Assembly: GCF_013141715.1 (NCBI RefSeq)
Contig: NZ_WHOA01000248.1
Span: 62,001 to 126,000 of the forward strand
DNA from: Paenibacillus phytorum
GTDB lineage: Bacteria; Bacillota; Bacilli; Paenibacillales; NBRC-103111
DNA: 64,000 bases
Direction: 5' to 3'
This document shows, piece after piece, positions 1 to 8,600 of this stretch. Below the pieces are notes generated by a model. It ran no database searches and was not told where the DNA came from. It saw only the letters and a list, made by a program, of their open reading frames with translations. Position numbers and translations under genes: made by a program. Position 1 is the first letter of the stretch. The number at the start of each line of letters is the position of its first letter.

Positions 1-3000
1 CGACCAGTCGAGATGGATCTTATAAAGCGTTTGGGTTCCCGTACGGTCGATATGGATTTGTCCATGCTGGACGAATTGCTGCTGCTGCGTCCAATTGTAT
101 GGAAGATCGCCTCCGATATAAGGCGTCGTTTCCTTCCAAAGCCTGGGCCCCTCTGCTGTCAAGGCCGCCTGAAAATCCATGCGCGCTTCCGCTGGCGCAC
201 CCAGCCCGTATGTATCGATAGCGAATTGCAGGCTGTCGCCCCGCCAGTACAAACCGGCCGTCTCATTTTGTACAAAAACGGCATCTGCTACATCGACGGT
301 AAGATCAATGCCATCCTCCGTATAGCCAAGTGCGAACTTAGCATCCAATCCGGATGGCCGTGTTTGCCCCGTCTCCGAATCGAACACCCAATCGTTTTCA
401 ATCCATGTAATCGGCTCCGTGCGCAGCTCCCCGGTTTCATGATCAAACAGCTCACCTGCTTGACCAGCACCAACTGGAATCGTCGCGCTGCGCCTTACCT
501 TGTCGTAATCCGAGAGCAATACCTCGTCTGATAAAGGCAGCTCGCCTAACTTGGTTTCGTCCAACTGCTCGATATAATACATTCGTCCAGGCTTCAGTAC
601 CAAGGAAGCGTCCGCCAAATATGATCGTCCCGTCCAATCCCTAATCTTTGTTTGCGGCGTAAAAGCGTCTGCCAGGCGCGAATCAATGACCTGCTCGTTC
701 TCGCCACTAAGCCAGAGAACAGTTAGCGGCGTCCCACCGTTATCGAGGTATACCGCATTTTGAACACTGGACAGCGCATACTCTCCGCGGTACGATACCG
801 TTTGGCCGGCCGTTTCCAAGAAGCGGTGCAGCGCGACGGCTCCAAGCCTTGGCTCGATTTGCGGCTTTTTGCGGAATAAGCCGGATGCATGCGTATGCCA
901 GCCGTCGGCCTTCGCGAAAGTTAGGGCTTCGGTCTCCACTTGGTTCATTATCTCAAAATAAGCAATTTGTTCTGACCCGTGCTTGATTTGATACAAGTAA
1001 TCGAGCAAGATTTTGAACGCGATCTCTTTTTCCGAAGGCACCGCAGTCAATCCGATCGAGCTGATCAAGCCGGCATGGCTTTCGGATGTAACCCAATCCT
1101 TGGAGGCTGCTTCGTATTGATCATCCAAATCCTTGAAATAATCGGCATTTGGAAAGGCGCCATGGAGCGCTAGCTTGTCGTAATAGCTAGTCGCGCCCAA
1201 ACGAAGCAGTTCCCTGTAGAACGGAAGATAACGCCGGCCTCCCAGTCCGCCGATCCAAACCTCCGATTCTGGCTGCTCCTCTTTGATCGTTTCATAGCTC
1301 GTTTGCAACAGCTCCACAAACTTCTCCGGTGTATCCCGCCAGAAGATGCTTCCGCCAGGAAGATGCGGCTCATTCCAGACTTCCCACTTACTTATACGAT
1401 CCCCGTAACGGTCGATCAACGCACGCAGGAAATCAGCCAAATCCTCCATATCAGCAGGTGCATAAGCAGCATAGCCCGGAACGGCTGTATAAATCTGAGC
1501 ATCCTCCGGATGTGAGGAAGCCCACTGCGGGGTGAACAAAATATTGCCCGCCAGCTCGAAACCATACGAACGGAGCATGTCGACTTGAGCGTCGAACGCT
1601 GTCCAGTTATACGTACCGCGTGAGGGCTCAAGAGCCATCGCCGTATTCGTGAACTGTGTGCCCCACGGAACCGAATGAATTCTCGCCATGCTGAAACCGA
1701 TTGTATCTGCCAGCTGAACCGCTTGCTCGCCTTCAAGCTGATAGCTGAAGCCAAACATCGGGCTCCTTTGGGACATTGCCTTCGTATCGCCGTCCGCTAC
1801 GGCAACGGCGTACCGGTCCCTCACGAATTGACCCGCCGTTCCCTTCGCCGAAGTAACGGTGTATGCTTCAGTATGGGCCACTGGGGTCGTATCGCCTGTT
1901 TTGACATAATCAAACGCGATTTCGTAATACCCAGCCCGTTCAGGCTCCCAACTCCAGCCATCACTCAACATCGTCTGCCGATTGACTGTCGATTGGGCGA
2001 TGACCTGACCCTCTTCGTCGTATACAGTACCCGTTACCGTGTGTACCGATTGCGGCAGCAATTGATTCTCCGGTTTAAACACGACGTCTTCTCCAAGTTT
2101 ATACCAATTGGCAAATGCGCTGCTCGTCAGCGAAAAATCGTCCACCGTTTTCATTTGCACGTTATCATAATACAGAGTGCCGCCCAACGTGCCAGAAGCC
2201 CCGCCCCTCGTCGTTGCTAAGTTGATCCGCATGTAATTCGTCCCTTGCGGAAACTGGGCTCCTTTTAAGGTCAAGGATTGTTCCGACCATGCCTCCGACA
2301 ACCCGCTGACAGGCACGGTTGCCGTACCGATAAATGTAGAATTGTTCCAAAAGCTGATAAATGCCCATGCCACATTGCCTACATAATTGGATGATTTCTT
2401 AATGTCAAATGTCAGTTTGACAGACTGAGGACTGCCGTAAACAGCAATCGGCTGCGAAGCCCAGCCTGCCGATCCTGCGTCGGCCGCTGCCATATATAAG
2501 GAATGATTTCCTTGTGCATACACCGTATCGGTTACGGCTGTATCGACCGGGATCGTCCGGTTCCATAGTGCGGATGTCCAGTTTAACGGGAGCAACTTGC
2601 CTTGGGAGACGTACGTCTGCTCAAAACCGGGATTCGCAATATCAATGACATCAGACAGGGTCCCGGTCTGGATCACAACGTCGTCATACCGTACAGAGCC
2701 TGCAATAGCGCCGGATTGGCCTACCCGGGAAGTCGCTAGATTGATGCGTACTTTGTTCGTGCCAGATGGAAACTGCCCCGCGTTCACTTGAAAGGAGTTT
2801 GGCGACCAGCCGGCTGTACCGGCGGTCACTGCCGCAGTTGAGGTCCCTAGATACGTGCCATCCTGCCAAAAGCTCAGGAAAACCCAAGGCACGTTGCCCG
2901 AGTAATCCGTCGTCTTCCTAGCCTTGAAAGAACCCTTAATTTCATAGACGTCCTCGGTCACGCTTAGAAATCCGGAAGTCCAACCTGCAGAGCCTTGATC

Positions 3001-3258
3001 GACGCTCATCACGTACAACGAATACATTCCGCTCGAAACATCGGCATCGCTCACCCCCGTTACGGCTGGGGTGGTCCTGCCCCATAACGATGACGTCCAA
3101 CTCACCGGAACACGTTGCCCCCCCAGTACAGTGGTTGCTTCGAAGCTGGGATTCGCAAGTGGCATATCCTCGTACCGGAGACTTTGCGGGTAGGCGCTTG
3201 TCGGAAACAGCAACCCGAACAGCAAGGTTACCAGCAACACTCTTGTAAGCACTTTCAT
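1..3258 (-). CDS. Secreted multidomain clan-A glycoside hydrolase (3' end outside window)
   Basis: The frame is open from ATG 3258, after a GGAGGTG ribosome site, to base 1: 1086 codons with no stop, so the C-terminus lies outside the window. The first ~25 residues are a signal peptide (MKVLTRVLLVTLLF). Two tandem carbohydrate-binding-like beta-sandwich repeats follow (about residues 28-180 and 185-340; compare NPSFE/NPGFE and SWTSSLWGRT/NWTSALWNRT), then an Ig-like stretch. A TIM barrel occupies about 470-800, with WNEP (acid/base Glu about 630) and TSESHAG (likely nucleophile Glu about 726), the GH39/GH5-like clan-A pattern. From about 940 there is a CBM9/DOMON-like module. The protein probably acts outside the cell on a plant or bacterial glycan; the substrate cannot be read from the sequence. 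The next gene upstream is another putative glycosidase on the same strand. The GH family number is uncertain. Confidence 0.85.
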   Translation of the reverse strand, partial: MKVLTRVLLVTLLFGLLFPTSAYPQSLRYEDMPLANPSFEATTVLGGQRVPVSWTSSLWGRTTPAVTGVSDADVSSGMYSLYVMSVDQGSAGWTSGFLSVTEDVYEIKGSFKARKTTDYSGNVPWVFLSFWQDGTYLGTSTAAVTAGTAGWSPNSFQVNAGQFPSGTNKVRINLATSRVGQSGAIAGSVRYDDVVIQTGTLSDVIDIANPGFEQTYVSQGKLLPLNWTSALWNRTIPVDTAVTDTVYAQGNHSLYMAAADAGSAGWASQPIAVYGSPQSVKLTFDIKKSSNYVGNVAWAFISFWNNSTFIGTATVPVSGLSEAWSEQSLTLKGAQFPQGTNYMRINLATTRGGASGTLGGTLYYDNVQMKTVDDFSLTSSAFANWYKLGEDVVFKPENQLLPQSVHTVTGTVYDEEGQVIAQSTVNRQTMLSDGWSWEPERAGYYEIAFDYVKTGDTTPVAHTEAYTVTSAKGTAGQFVRDRYAVAVADGDTKAMSQRSPMFGFSYQLEGEQAVQLADTIGFSMARIHSVPWGTQFTNTAMALEPSRGTYNWTAFDAQVDMLRSYGFELAGNILFTPQWASSHPEDAQIYTAVPGYAAYAPADMEDLADFLRALIDRYGDRISKWEVWNEPHLPGGSIFWRDTPEKFVELLQTSYETIKEEQPESEVWIGGLGGRRYLPFYRELLRLGATSYYDKLALHGAFPNADYFKDLDDQYEAASKDWVTSESHAGLISSIGLTAVPSEKEIAFKILLDYLYQIKHGSEQIAYFEIMNQVETEALTFAKADGWHTHASGLFRKKPQIEPRLGAVALHRFLETAGQTVSYRGEYALSSVQNAVYLDNGGTPLTVLWLSGENEQVIDSRLADAFTPQTKIRDWTGRSYLADASLVLKPGRMYYIEQLDETKLGELPLSDEVLLSDYDKVRRSATIPVGAGQAGELFDHETGELRTEPITWIENDWVFDSETGQTRPSGLDAKFALGYTEDGIDLTVDVADAVFVQNETAGLYWRGDSLQFAIDTYGLGAPAEARMDFQAALTAEGPRLWKETTPYIGGDLPYNWTQQQQFVQHGQIHIDRTGTQTLYKIHLDWS

Positions 3259-3502
3259 TTTTACATTCACCTCCGTCTTCTTTTTCGATCCGCATGTGGG
3301 CTTCACTGCTTCTCATTCCTCCTTCTTATAGCTGTGAGTTGAAATGAACTTGCAAGTAAAGTATACCGATACGGAGCGATGCGGAATAAGGAGGCGGTTT
3401 TTGCAAGGCAGGGCGATTCTTTCAAGTCGGTAACGGACGCTTGTACCACTGCGGGTCCTCTTCAGGCCCAATTTATTCCACCTGCCAGATCACCCTCTCC
3501 CT

Positions 3503-5983
3503 CTACCATGTAACTTCGATGGTTCCGCTGATACCTTTCAAGCGAATACAGCTAGCCGTCGCTTGGTCTTCGAGTGGAAGATAAACACGATCTGCACAAA
3601 CCTCCACCCTACCCGCATGCAGCATCTCAACTGGAGGCAGGATCGTCACATCGGCTTCCTTCAAACCTGTTAAGACAATGCTTCGCGCCGTGTCTTTCTT
3701 AGGGGTGCGGATCGGGTGCCCTTCCTTGCATGCAACGATGCCCGCGTCTTTCTGCTTAACAAGGAACCGGCATTCCCGGTGAAAGGAGGTATCCATCGTA
3801 TAGGTAGCGCAGCCTTCACTAATGATCGCCGACTGTCCAATCAACAAAGGCGCACCATCCGGGAAGGCGAGCTGCATCGTAGCCGTCGCATCCTGCTTAT
3901 AGCCACTGAACCAATAGGCGTTATCTTGGCGAGAAACAAAACAGTAGATCGGTTTGGCAAACTCCTGGTACCTCGTCCCAGGGTATAGGAGAGTCGTTTC
4001 ATCATAGCGATTCTGCAAAAAGACGTAGCCCAAATCAGCCAGTAGATAGCGAATGAAAATAGAAGAATCGACGTAGTCCGTACTTTGTCTGACGGGCAGA
4101 TGGCTATTCGCCCCCGTTTCGAACGCCAAGGTGCCGCGTGTCCAAGCCACTGCGCCTCCGTTCCAATCGGGACGTTTGGTGACTATGGCATATGCTCTTT
4201 CCTTATCATCCTGTTTAACGCGAGCTTTCACGACGGTGTGAGGATCGGCGGTATCTGCTACGATTTCTTGAATCGCTCCCCCAGAAATAAGCGGATCATG
4301 CTTGATAAGCTGGCTGCGGGGCACTGCCAGCTGGTCTTCAGCCAGTTCGGATTCCAACCGGAACGTTCCGACAAGCCCCTCAGCCTGACGCAAATTCAGA
4401 GCCGCCAACAAATCCGGCTGGGATAATGGCCCATAGAGAAGCATTTTCCCGCCCTGCTCCAAGTGATTCATCAGATACGGAATCATCTCTTGCGTCAGCA
4501 TGGACGCGGATACCAACAAGATCGTTTCTTTCAAAGACCCGATCTCGGCATCCATAACGGCCCTGAAGCTTTCCGTGCTAATGACTGTGTTAAGCGGAAG
4601 TCCCTGATTGATCGCGTTACGAACGAACCAATCGTCGAAGAAAACGAGGCTTGCAAGCTCCTGCCGCTCGGCGACAAGCCTGAAATATTCATGAAACGGA
4701 TAGAGCCATGTCAGGATGCCCGGCTGGTCCGGGAAATCCTTAACTGCTTTGGTCAAATGAGGAATGATTTCGGCCGGACACGCTTCAATTAACTCCCCTT
4801 TTTCCGTGTCGATGGAAAGGATTTCGATGATGCCGGGATTTTCGATCCTTCCCGCAGCATTAACCCGTCCAACGGCCATGGGGCAATAAATATCGTAGGC
4901 TTCCCTATCGTAGGCATCCCACCAAGGATTTTGCCAAAACCAAGGATCATTGGCATAGAAACGGAATGGGAACGTCTCACCTGGCAGCACCGCAATTCGA
5001 GACATATATCCGGACATCTCCAAGCCAAAATCACGGTTCAGCGCTCCCCACGGCGAATTAGGCGGCGGCAGCTCCACAACCTTTTTGGCGTACATCTCGT
5101 CTAGCGGGACAAAATCTTTGGCCAATTCGATCCCCGTGCTAAAGTTCGTCCCCCTTACCTCCGTGCGAAAATCCGGGCATTCCGCTTTGAAATCATCCCA
5201 GAAGGACATGATGTTGGCTTTCATTTCATGAACGTCAGCTTGATTAAAGCTTGATCCGTCGAAATTACTCCCGAGATAAGTCCATGGAAAATACGAGAAA
5301 CCGAACCCATTAGACAACCAAATGTAATCAAATCCAAAATCGCTTAAAAACCGTCTGGTTTGCCGTCCCAAAAACTGGCCAAACGAAGTGCCCTCCGGAA
5401 TGCCATGCGGAAATTCTGCATAAGGGAGGTTATCCCCCTTTAACTGGCTCCAGCAGCAAATCACCTTGTAGTCAGGACGGAGGGAGACGAAATTTCCGCC
5501 CAATGCGGCGTCATTGATTTCACGATGCAGACTGTACTTAAAATCGGAGTAGACAAATTCAGGCCCCGGATCGAACGTTGCTCCTACTTCCATCGTCAGG
5601 CCTTGCTCAGCGGCCAATCGTTTAAACGTTGCTACAATCCTCATCAAATCTCGGTAGGTGATCCGCGACGGGTTATCCGTATACGGTCTCGCCCGCATCG
5701 GATCGTCAGGATCTGAAATGCCGAAGCATTCTTCATTAGCTAATCCGATATATTTCGCCCACTCGATCTCGGTATCCAGGTCGCCGTTCCACATTAATAT
5801 TTCGCTGCCGTCAGCAATCCAGAGAAGCATCGAGCAATGCTCCGACTGATCGATCAACGGCCGCCACTGCCGTATCATTTCACCGGATACTTGTTCGACG
5901 TGATCCTGCTCCATGCTGAAGAACGGCTTCAAGCTTGTTTCCAGTGTTGCCCGGCGAAGCGGTTTAGGTGTACGTTGTTTCAA
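3503..5983 (-). CDS. Putative intracellular glycosidase of unassigned family (826 aa)
   Basis: The start is TTG 5983 behind AGGAGAG. No signal peptide is visible, so the protein is probably cytoplasmic. The N-terminal ~420 residues have the look of a TIM-barrel glycosidase rich in aromatic residues (WLSNGFGFSYFPW, RFYANDPWFWQNPWW). Acidic segments such as TEVRGTNFSTG are candidates for catalytic residues. At about 480-560 an alpha/beta stretch (LLVSASMLTQEMIPYL, then GGKMLLYGPL) recalls the glutaminase-like trimerisation domain of GH42 beta-galactosidases, and a beta-rich tail follows. I do not recognise the family, so function and catalytic residues are inference from fold style. Neighbours are a secreted glycoside hydrolase downstream and a sugar isomerase upstream, consistent with degrading imported oligosaccharides. 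Confidence 0.7.
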   Translation of the reverse strand: MKQRTPKPLRRATLETSLKPFFSMEQDHVEQVSGEMIRQWRPLIDQSEHCSMLLWIADGSEILMWNGDLDTEIEWAKYIGLANEECFGISDPDDPMRARPYTDNPSRITYRDLMRIVATFKRLAAEQGLTMEVGATFDPGPEFVYSDFKYSLHREINDAALGGNFVSLRPDYKVICCWSQLKGDNLPYAEFPHGIPEGTSFGQFLGRQTRRFLSDFGFDYIWLSNGFGFSYFPWTYLGSNFDGSSFNQADVHEMKANIMSFWDDFKAECPDFRTEVRGTNFSTGIELAKDFVPLDEMYAKKVVELPPPNSPWGALNRDFGLEMSGYMSRIAVLPGETFPFRFYANDPWFWQNPWWDAYDREAYDIYCPMAVGRVNAAGRIENPGIIEILSIDTEKGELIEACPAEIIPHLTKAVKDFPDQPGILTWLYPFHEYFRLVAERQELASLVFFDDWFVRNAINQGLPLNTVISTESFRAVMDAEIGSLKETILLVSASMLTQEMIPYLMNHLEQGGKMLLYGPLSQPDLLAALNLRQAEGLVGTFRLESELAEDQLAVPRSQLIKHDPLISGGAIQEIVADTADPHTVVKARVKQDDKERAYAIVTKRPDWNGGAVAWTRGTLAFETGANSHLPVRQSTDYVDSSIFIRYLLADLGYVFLQNRYDETTLLYPGTRYQEFAKPIYCFVSRQDNAYWFSGYKQDATATMQLAFPDGAPLLIGQSAIISEGCATYTMDTSFHRECRFLVKQKDAGIVACKEGHPIRTPKKDTARSIVLTGLKEADVTILPPVEMLHAGRVEVCADRVYLPLEDQATASCIRLKGISGTIEVTW

Positions 5984-6299
5984 AGGAAGTTCTCTCCTCT
6001 ACGATTTAGTCTTGAGTCCAAATGACTTGAGGGAATTGTCCACTCTGCATAATAGCTCATCGCTTATTAGTTTAGATTTCCCCTGTTTATTTAACAATGA
6101 ACACAGCAACGATTTTTTGAACAATTCTATTATTTGCGGCGATAGCTTTAGACTCACGTATCTGGCTTTCTTTTTTGTAACCTTGCGTAGAACGATTGGC
6201 AGTCCGCAATGAAATCGTCCGTTCCTTTGCCAACATGGTGCGTCCGAACGTTCATTTTCTCATGTCAGCTCATTTTCGAAATTTTCTTTGAATAAATCA

Positions 6300-6323
6300 A
6301 AACAAACAAACAAACAAACAAAC
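6300..6323. repeat. (CAAA)n tetranucleotide repeat, about 6 copies
   Basis: Six tandem CAAA units lie directly beside the terminator hairpin. On the minus strand they form its T-rich tail (TTTG repeated). A run like this can slip and change length. Confidence 0.85.
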
Positions 6324-6349
6324 CGGAACCCCTTATTTGGAGTTCCGGT
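6322..6349 (-). terminator. Rho-independent terminator
   Basis: Inverted repeat ACCGGAAC...GTTCCGGT (11-bp stem with one mismatch, loop about 6 nt), followed on the minus strand by a TTTG-rich tail. It lies just after the MacB fragment and was probably the terminator of the ancestral ABC gene. Confidence 0.75.
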
Positions 6350-6359
6350 CTTATAAACA

Positions 6360-6560
6360 CTAAACAACTTCATTCAACCGCCCATTCCGAAACCGCACAA
6401 TCTGCTTCGCCTGCTGAGCAATTAATAAGTCATGCGTAATCAAAATAATCGTCCGACCTTGTGCATGTAATCTCTTTAAAATGTTTGAAATCTCCACACT
6501 ATCTACAACATCCAAACACCCGATGATGTTCATCAGCGCCCGCTTCTCAATCCGCGACAC
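6360..6560 (-). pseudogene. MacB/LolD-type ABC ATPase remnant with internal deletion
   Basis: Only about 60 residues remain. The segment LMNIIGCLD is the stretch that follows the Walker A motif in MacB-like ATPases. It is joined within a few residues to the C-terminal part (EISNILKRLHAQGRTI, ITHD H-loop, IVRFRNGRL). The signature motif, Walker B and everything between are missing, and the Walker A glycine-rich loop itself is absent. This is an in-frame deletion remnant that cannot bind ATP. The apparent GTG start at 6560 is an accident of the join with the sigma-factor fragment. Confidence 0.8.
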
Positions 6561-6650
6561 ATATCAATCCGATCATCCCAATCGAAATTAAATCCTCGAG
6601 ATCTTCTCCTGTGTTGTCGATTTTTTTGAGGTTGTGAACACCACGAAACC
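6547..6650 (-). pseudogene. Sporulation sigma factor fragment (SigK/SigE-like region 2)
   Basis: Minus-strand translation just downstream of the isomerase gene gives about 30 residues including NTGEDLEDLISIGMIGLI, ending at TGA 6549-6547. That segment is a hallmark of region 2 of the sigma-70 sporulation factors (SigK, SigE, SigG). Nothing of regions 3 and 4 is present; the sequence runs straight into the MacB fragment. Too short and too broken to be functional. Confidence 0.75.
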
Positions 6651-6654
6651 TTCT

Positions 6655-7428
6655 TCAATTTGCAGCTTGCCGTTCGGCAAGCAGCTGCTTCAGATTGGTC
6701 AAGCTCGTCATTACGCAGTCCATCGGATCGCGGCGGCATGTGTCCTGCTCGACCACGTACCATTCGATTCCGCTGGCTTCGCCCCACTGTAATATCGGCC
6801 GGAAATCGATACTGCCCGTTCCGATTTCCGCGTATATTTGCTCATCATCATCGGACATGTCCTTCAGATGGATAATAGGCATTCGGCCCGCATATCTCTG
6901 AATAAATGCAGCAGGTTCCAAGCCCGCTTTCTTAACCCAATAGACGTCAATTTCAGCGAGAATCAGGTTGTCATCAGACGGATTGAGCAAATATTCTAAA
7001 GCACTTTCACCTTCGACGGCCGTTTCGAACTCAAAGGCATGGTTGTGATAGCTTAGTCGCAGTCCGTGCTGCTTCAGCTTTACTGCTGCTTCTCCCAAAA
7101 GCTGTTTGACATTACGGTAGCCAGCTTCTGTACGGCTTTCTAAAGGAATCGACGGGCATATAATATCCCGTGTTCGGAACAGGCGGGCCTCCTTAATCAA
7201 CTCGTCTAGTTCGTCGGTTATTCTGCCCAAACCTACGTGCAGTCCTGCAGTTTTCAGTTTCTGTTCATGAATAACCGAAGCCAGCTCCTCAGGATCGTAA
7301 TTGTGGTAACCGGCCATTTGCACACCAGCCCAACCCAATTGCTTCAGATCGCGAAGCACTTGAGGAAAGTTATGCGCGCATTCTTCGCGAAGCGTGTACA
7401 ACTGAATAGCTAACTTGTTCATCAACAC
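6655..7428 (-). CDS. Sugar phosphate isomerase/epimerase (xylose isomerase-like TIM barrel)
   Basis: About 257 residues with the AP endonuclease 2/xylose isomerase-like fold. It starts (V)LMNKLAIQLYTLREE and contains HVGLG, YHNHAFEF, AEIDVYWVKKAG and IIHLKDM, the metal-binding His/Glu/Asp positions usual in the IolE/IolI-like superfamily. The frame is open upstream to 7551, but AAGGAG lies 7 nt before GTG 7428, so I place the start there. Such enzymes interconvert keto- and aldo-sugars or dehydrate inositols; the substrate is not readable. It is divergent from the AraC gene at 7629, its likely regulator, with the promoters in the 200-bp gap. Confidence 0.85.
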   Translation of the reverse strand: MLMNKLAIQLYTLREECAHNFPQVLRDLKQLGWAGVQMAGYHNYDPEELASVIHEQKLKTAGLHVGLGRITDELDELIKEARLFRTRDIICPSIPLESRTEAGYRNVKQLLGEAAVKLKQHGLRLSYHNHAFEFETAVEGESALEYLLNPSDDNLILAEIDVYWVKKAGLEPAAFIQRYAGRMPIIHLKDMSDDDEQIYAEIGTGSIDFRPILQWGEASGIEWYVVEQDTCRRDPMDCVMTSLTNLKQLLAERQAAN

Positions 7429-7628
7429 AGCATCACTCCTTGGCTGAAAATTCATTTCGTCAAACCAAGTATAAAGCAAAAGGTTCAATTGCGCCTTTAC
7501 GTATCTTACGATTCTATTACCTGATCTTATGATCTTTAACGGGAGAAGCATTGCTTTACCAAATGAAATAAACGAATTAAACTGGTGATAGCGGTTATAC
7601 TTATCTTCTTGTGAAATGGAGGAAGGAA

Positions 7629-8432
7629 ATGAATATGATATCTGCAGGATACTCCATCCATACGCGTCCGTATTATACGAATCGCAATCAGGCCATAGAG
7701 TTCTATTTAATTCGATTGCAAATGGAGGGAGTTTGTCAATCCGTTGTCAATGGAGTTGTATATTCCATTCAACCCGGTTGCCTTTTGCTTTGTAAGCCTG
7801 GGGATTATTATAATTTAATGATTCCGCTCAATAAGCACGAACCCCCTCGAAGCGCGGATTTTTACGTTACGATCCATTCAGAAGAGCTTTGGATCAGACA
7901 ATGGTGGGAGCTTAACGGGCAGCGAACGTTGATCAATATTGGTATGGATGAAGCGCTTTCCTCGATTTGGAAGCAGTTGGTCTACGAGAATAGAAGAGTG
8001 AAGGATTCCAGTCCATTAATCCTGGAGTATTTGTCGCGTGTGCTTATGCTGCATATTCAGCGAATAAGCCAATCGGGAGAACATGCCAATACATATAAGC
8101 GGTCCGTATCAAATCAGATCAAGTTGTATATCGAGCGCAACGCGACAGAAAGGCTGACCTTGAAGGACATATCAGCTTCCGTAGGTCTAAGCGTCTCAAG
8201 AGCGTCCCAGCTTTTCAAGGAGACCTTGAATCAATCGATTATGGACTACGCAATAGAAGTTCGGCTGTCGATGGCGAAAGAACGGATGCTGAACGAGGGA
8301 GTGACCTTGCACGAGGTCGCTTATTTATGCGGGTTTTCCAACTATACGCATTTCAACCGATTGTTCAAGTCCAGATTCGGCATGTCACCAAGTCAATATA
8401 ACAAACTTATGAGGACAAATTCCCCATACTAA
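7629..8432 (+). CDS. AraC-family transcriptional regulator
   Basis: 267 residues from ATG 7629, chosen because GGAGG lies 6-7 nt upstream (the open frame begins at GTG 7611). The N-terminal ~150 residues are a cupin-like sensor domain (QPGCLLLCKPGDYYNLMIP). The C-terminal ~100 residues hold two helix-turn-helix motifs: TLKDISASVGLSVSRASQLF, and HEVAYLCGFSNYTHFNRLF followed by GMSPSQYN. It is probably an activator of the divergent isomerase gene in response to a sugar. A terminator follows at 8521. Confidence 0.92.
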   Translation: MNMISAGYSIHTRPYYTNRNQAIEFYLIRLQMEGVCQSVVNGVVYSIQPGCLLLCKPGDYYNLMIPLNKHEPPRSADFYVTIHSEELWIRQWWELNGQRTLINIGMDEALSSIWKQLVYENRRVKDSSPLILEYLSRVLMLHIQRISQSGEHANTYKRSVSNQIKLYIERNATERLTLKDISASVGLSVSRASQLFKETLNQSIMDYAIEVRLSMAKERMLNEGVTLHEVAYLCGFSNYTHFNRLFKSRFGMSPSQYNKLMRTNSPY

Positions 8433-8520
8433 TTTGTGATTTAAATCGAAATATAAGTCGGGATAGAAACGCTTGATTCTGCTTCAGGGATCTTATCTCC
8501 CCCTCTGTAAAATGGAATTA

Positions 8521-8565
8521 AAAAAGGGAAATAACAGGAATCCATCTCCTGCTGTTTCCCTTTTT
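8521..8565. terminator. Bidirectional terminator between convergent genes
   Basis: Near-perfect inverted repeat: AAAAAGGGAAA...ACAGGA pairs with TCCTG...TTTCCCTTTTT around a 7-nt loop. A runs on one side and T runs on the other serve both the AraC gene (+) and the binding-protein gene (-). Confidence 0.9.
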
Positions 8566-8600
8566 CATTGTGCTAGTGTATCCGAAATTCGCGATGCCCA

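Larger units (their letters stand above)
5984..6359. other. Intergenic, no gene seen
   Basis: AT-rich stretch upstream of the 826-residue gene. Apart from the CAAA repeat and the terminator listed separately I see no coding sequence or clear structured element. It presumably holds the promoter of the gene starting at 5983. Confidence 0.5.

Noticed and set aside
2942..3316. Open frame of 124 codons starting at ATG 3316 upstream of and overlapping the first hydrolase gene
   Set aside because: It overlaps the well-supported hydrolase in another frame, its AAGGAGG is too close to the ATG, and the sequence (many Arg/Lys/Glu runs) resembles no protein.
6300..6323. CAAA repeat as the start of a CRISPR or other array
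   Set aside because: Four-base units without spacers; a simple repeat only. No CRISPR-like spacing was seen anywhere in the window.
7582..7596. cre-like TGATAGCGGTTATA near the AraC gene at 7629
   Set aside because: Fails an invariant position on each strand and has no supporting context.
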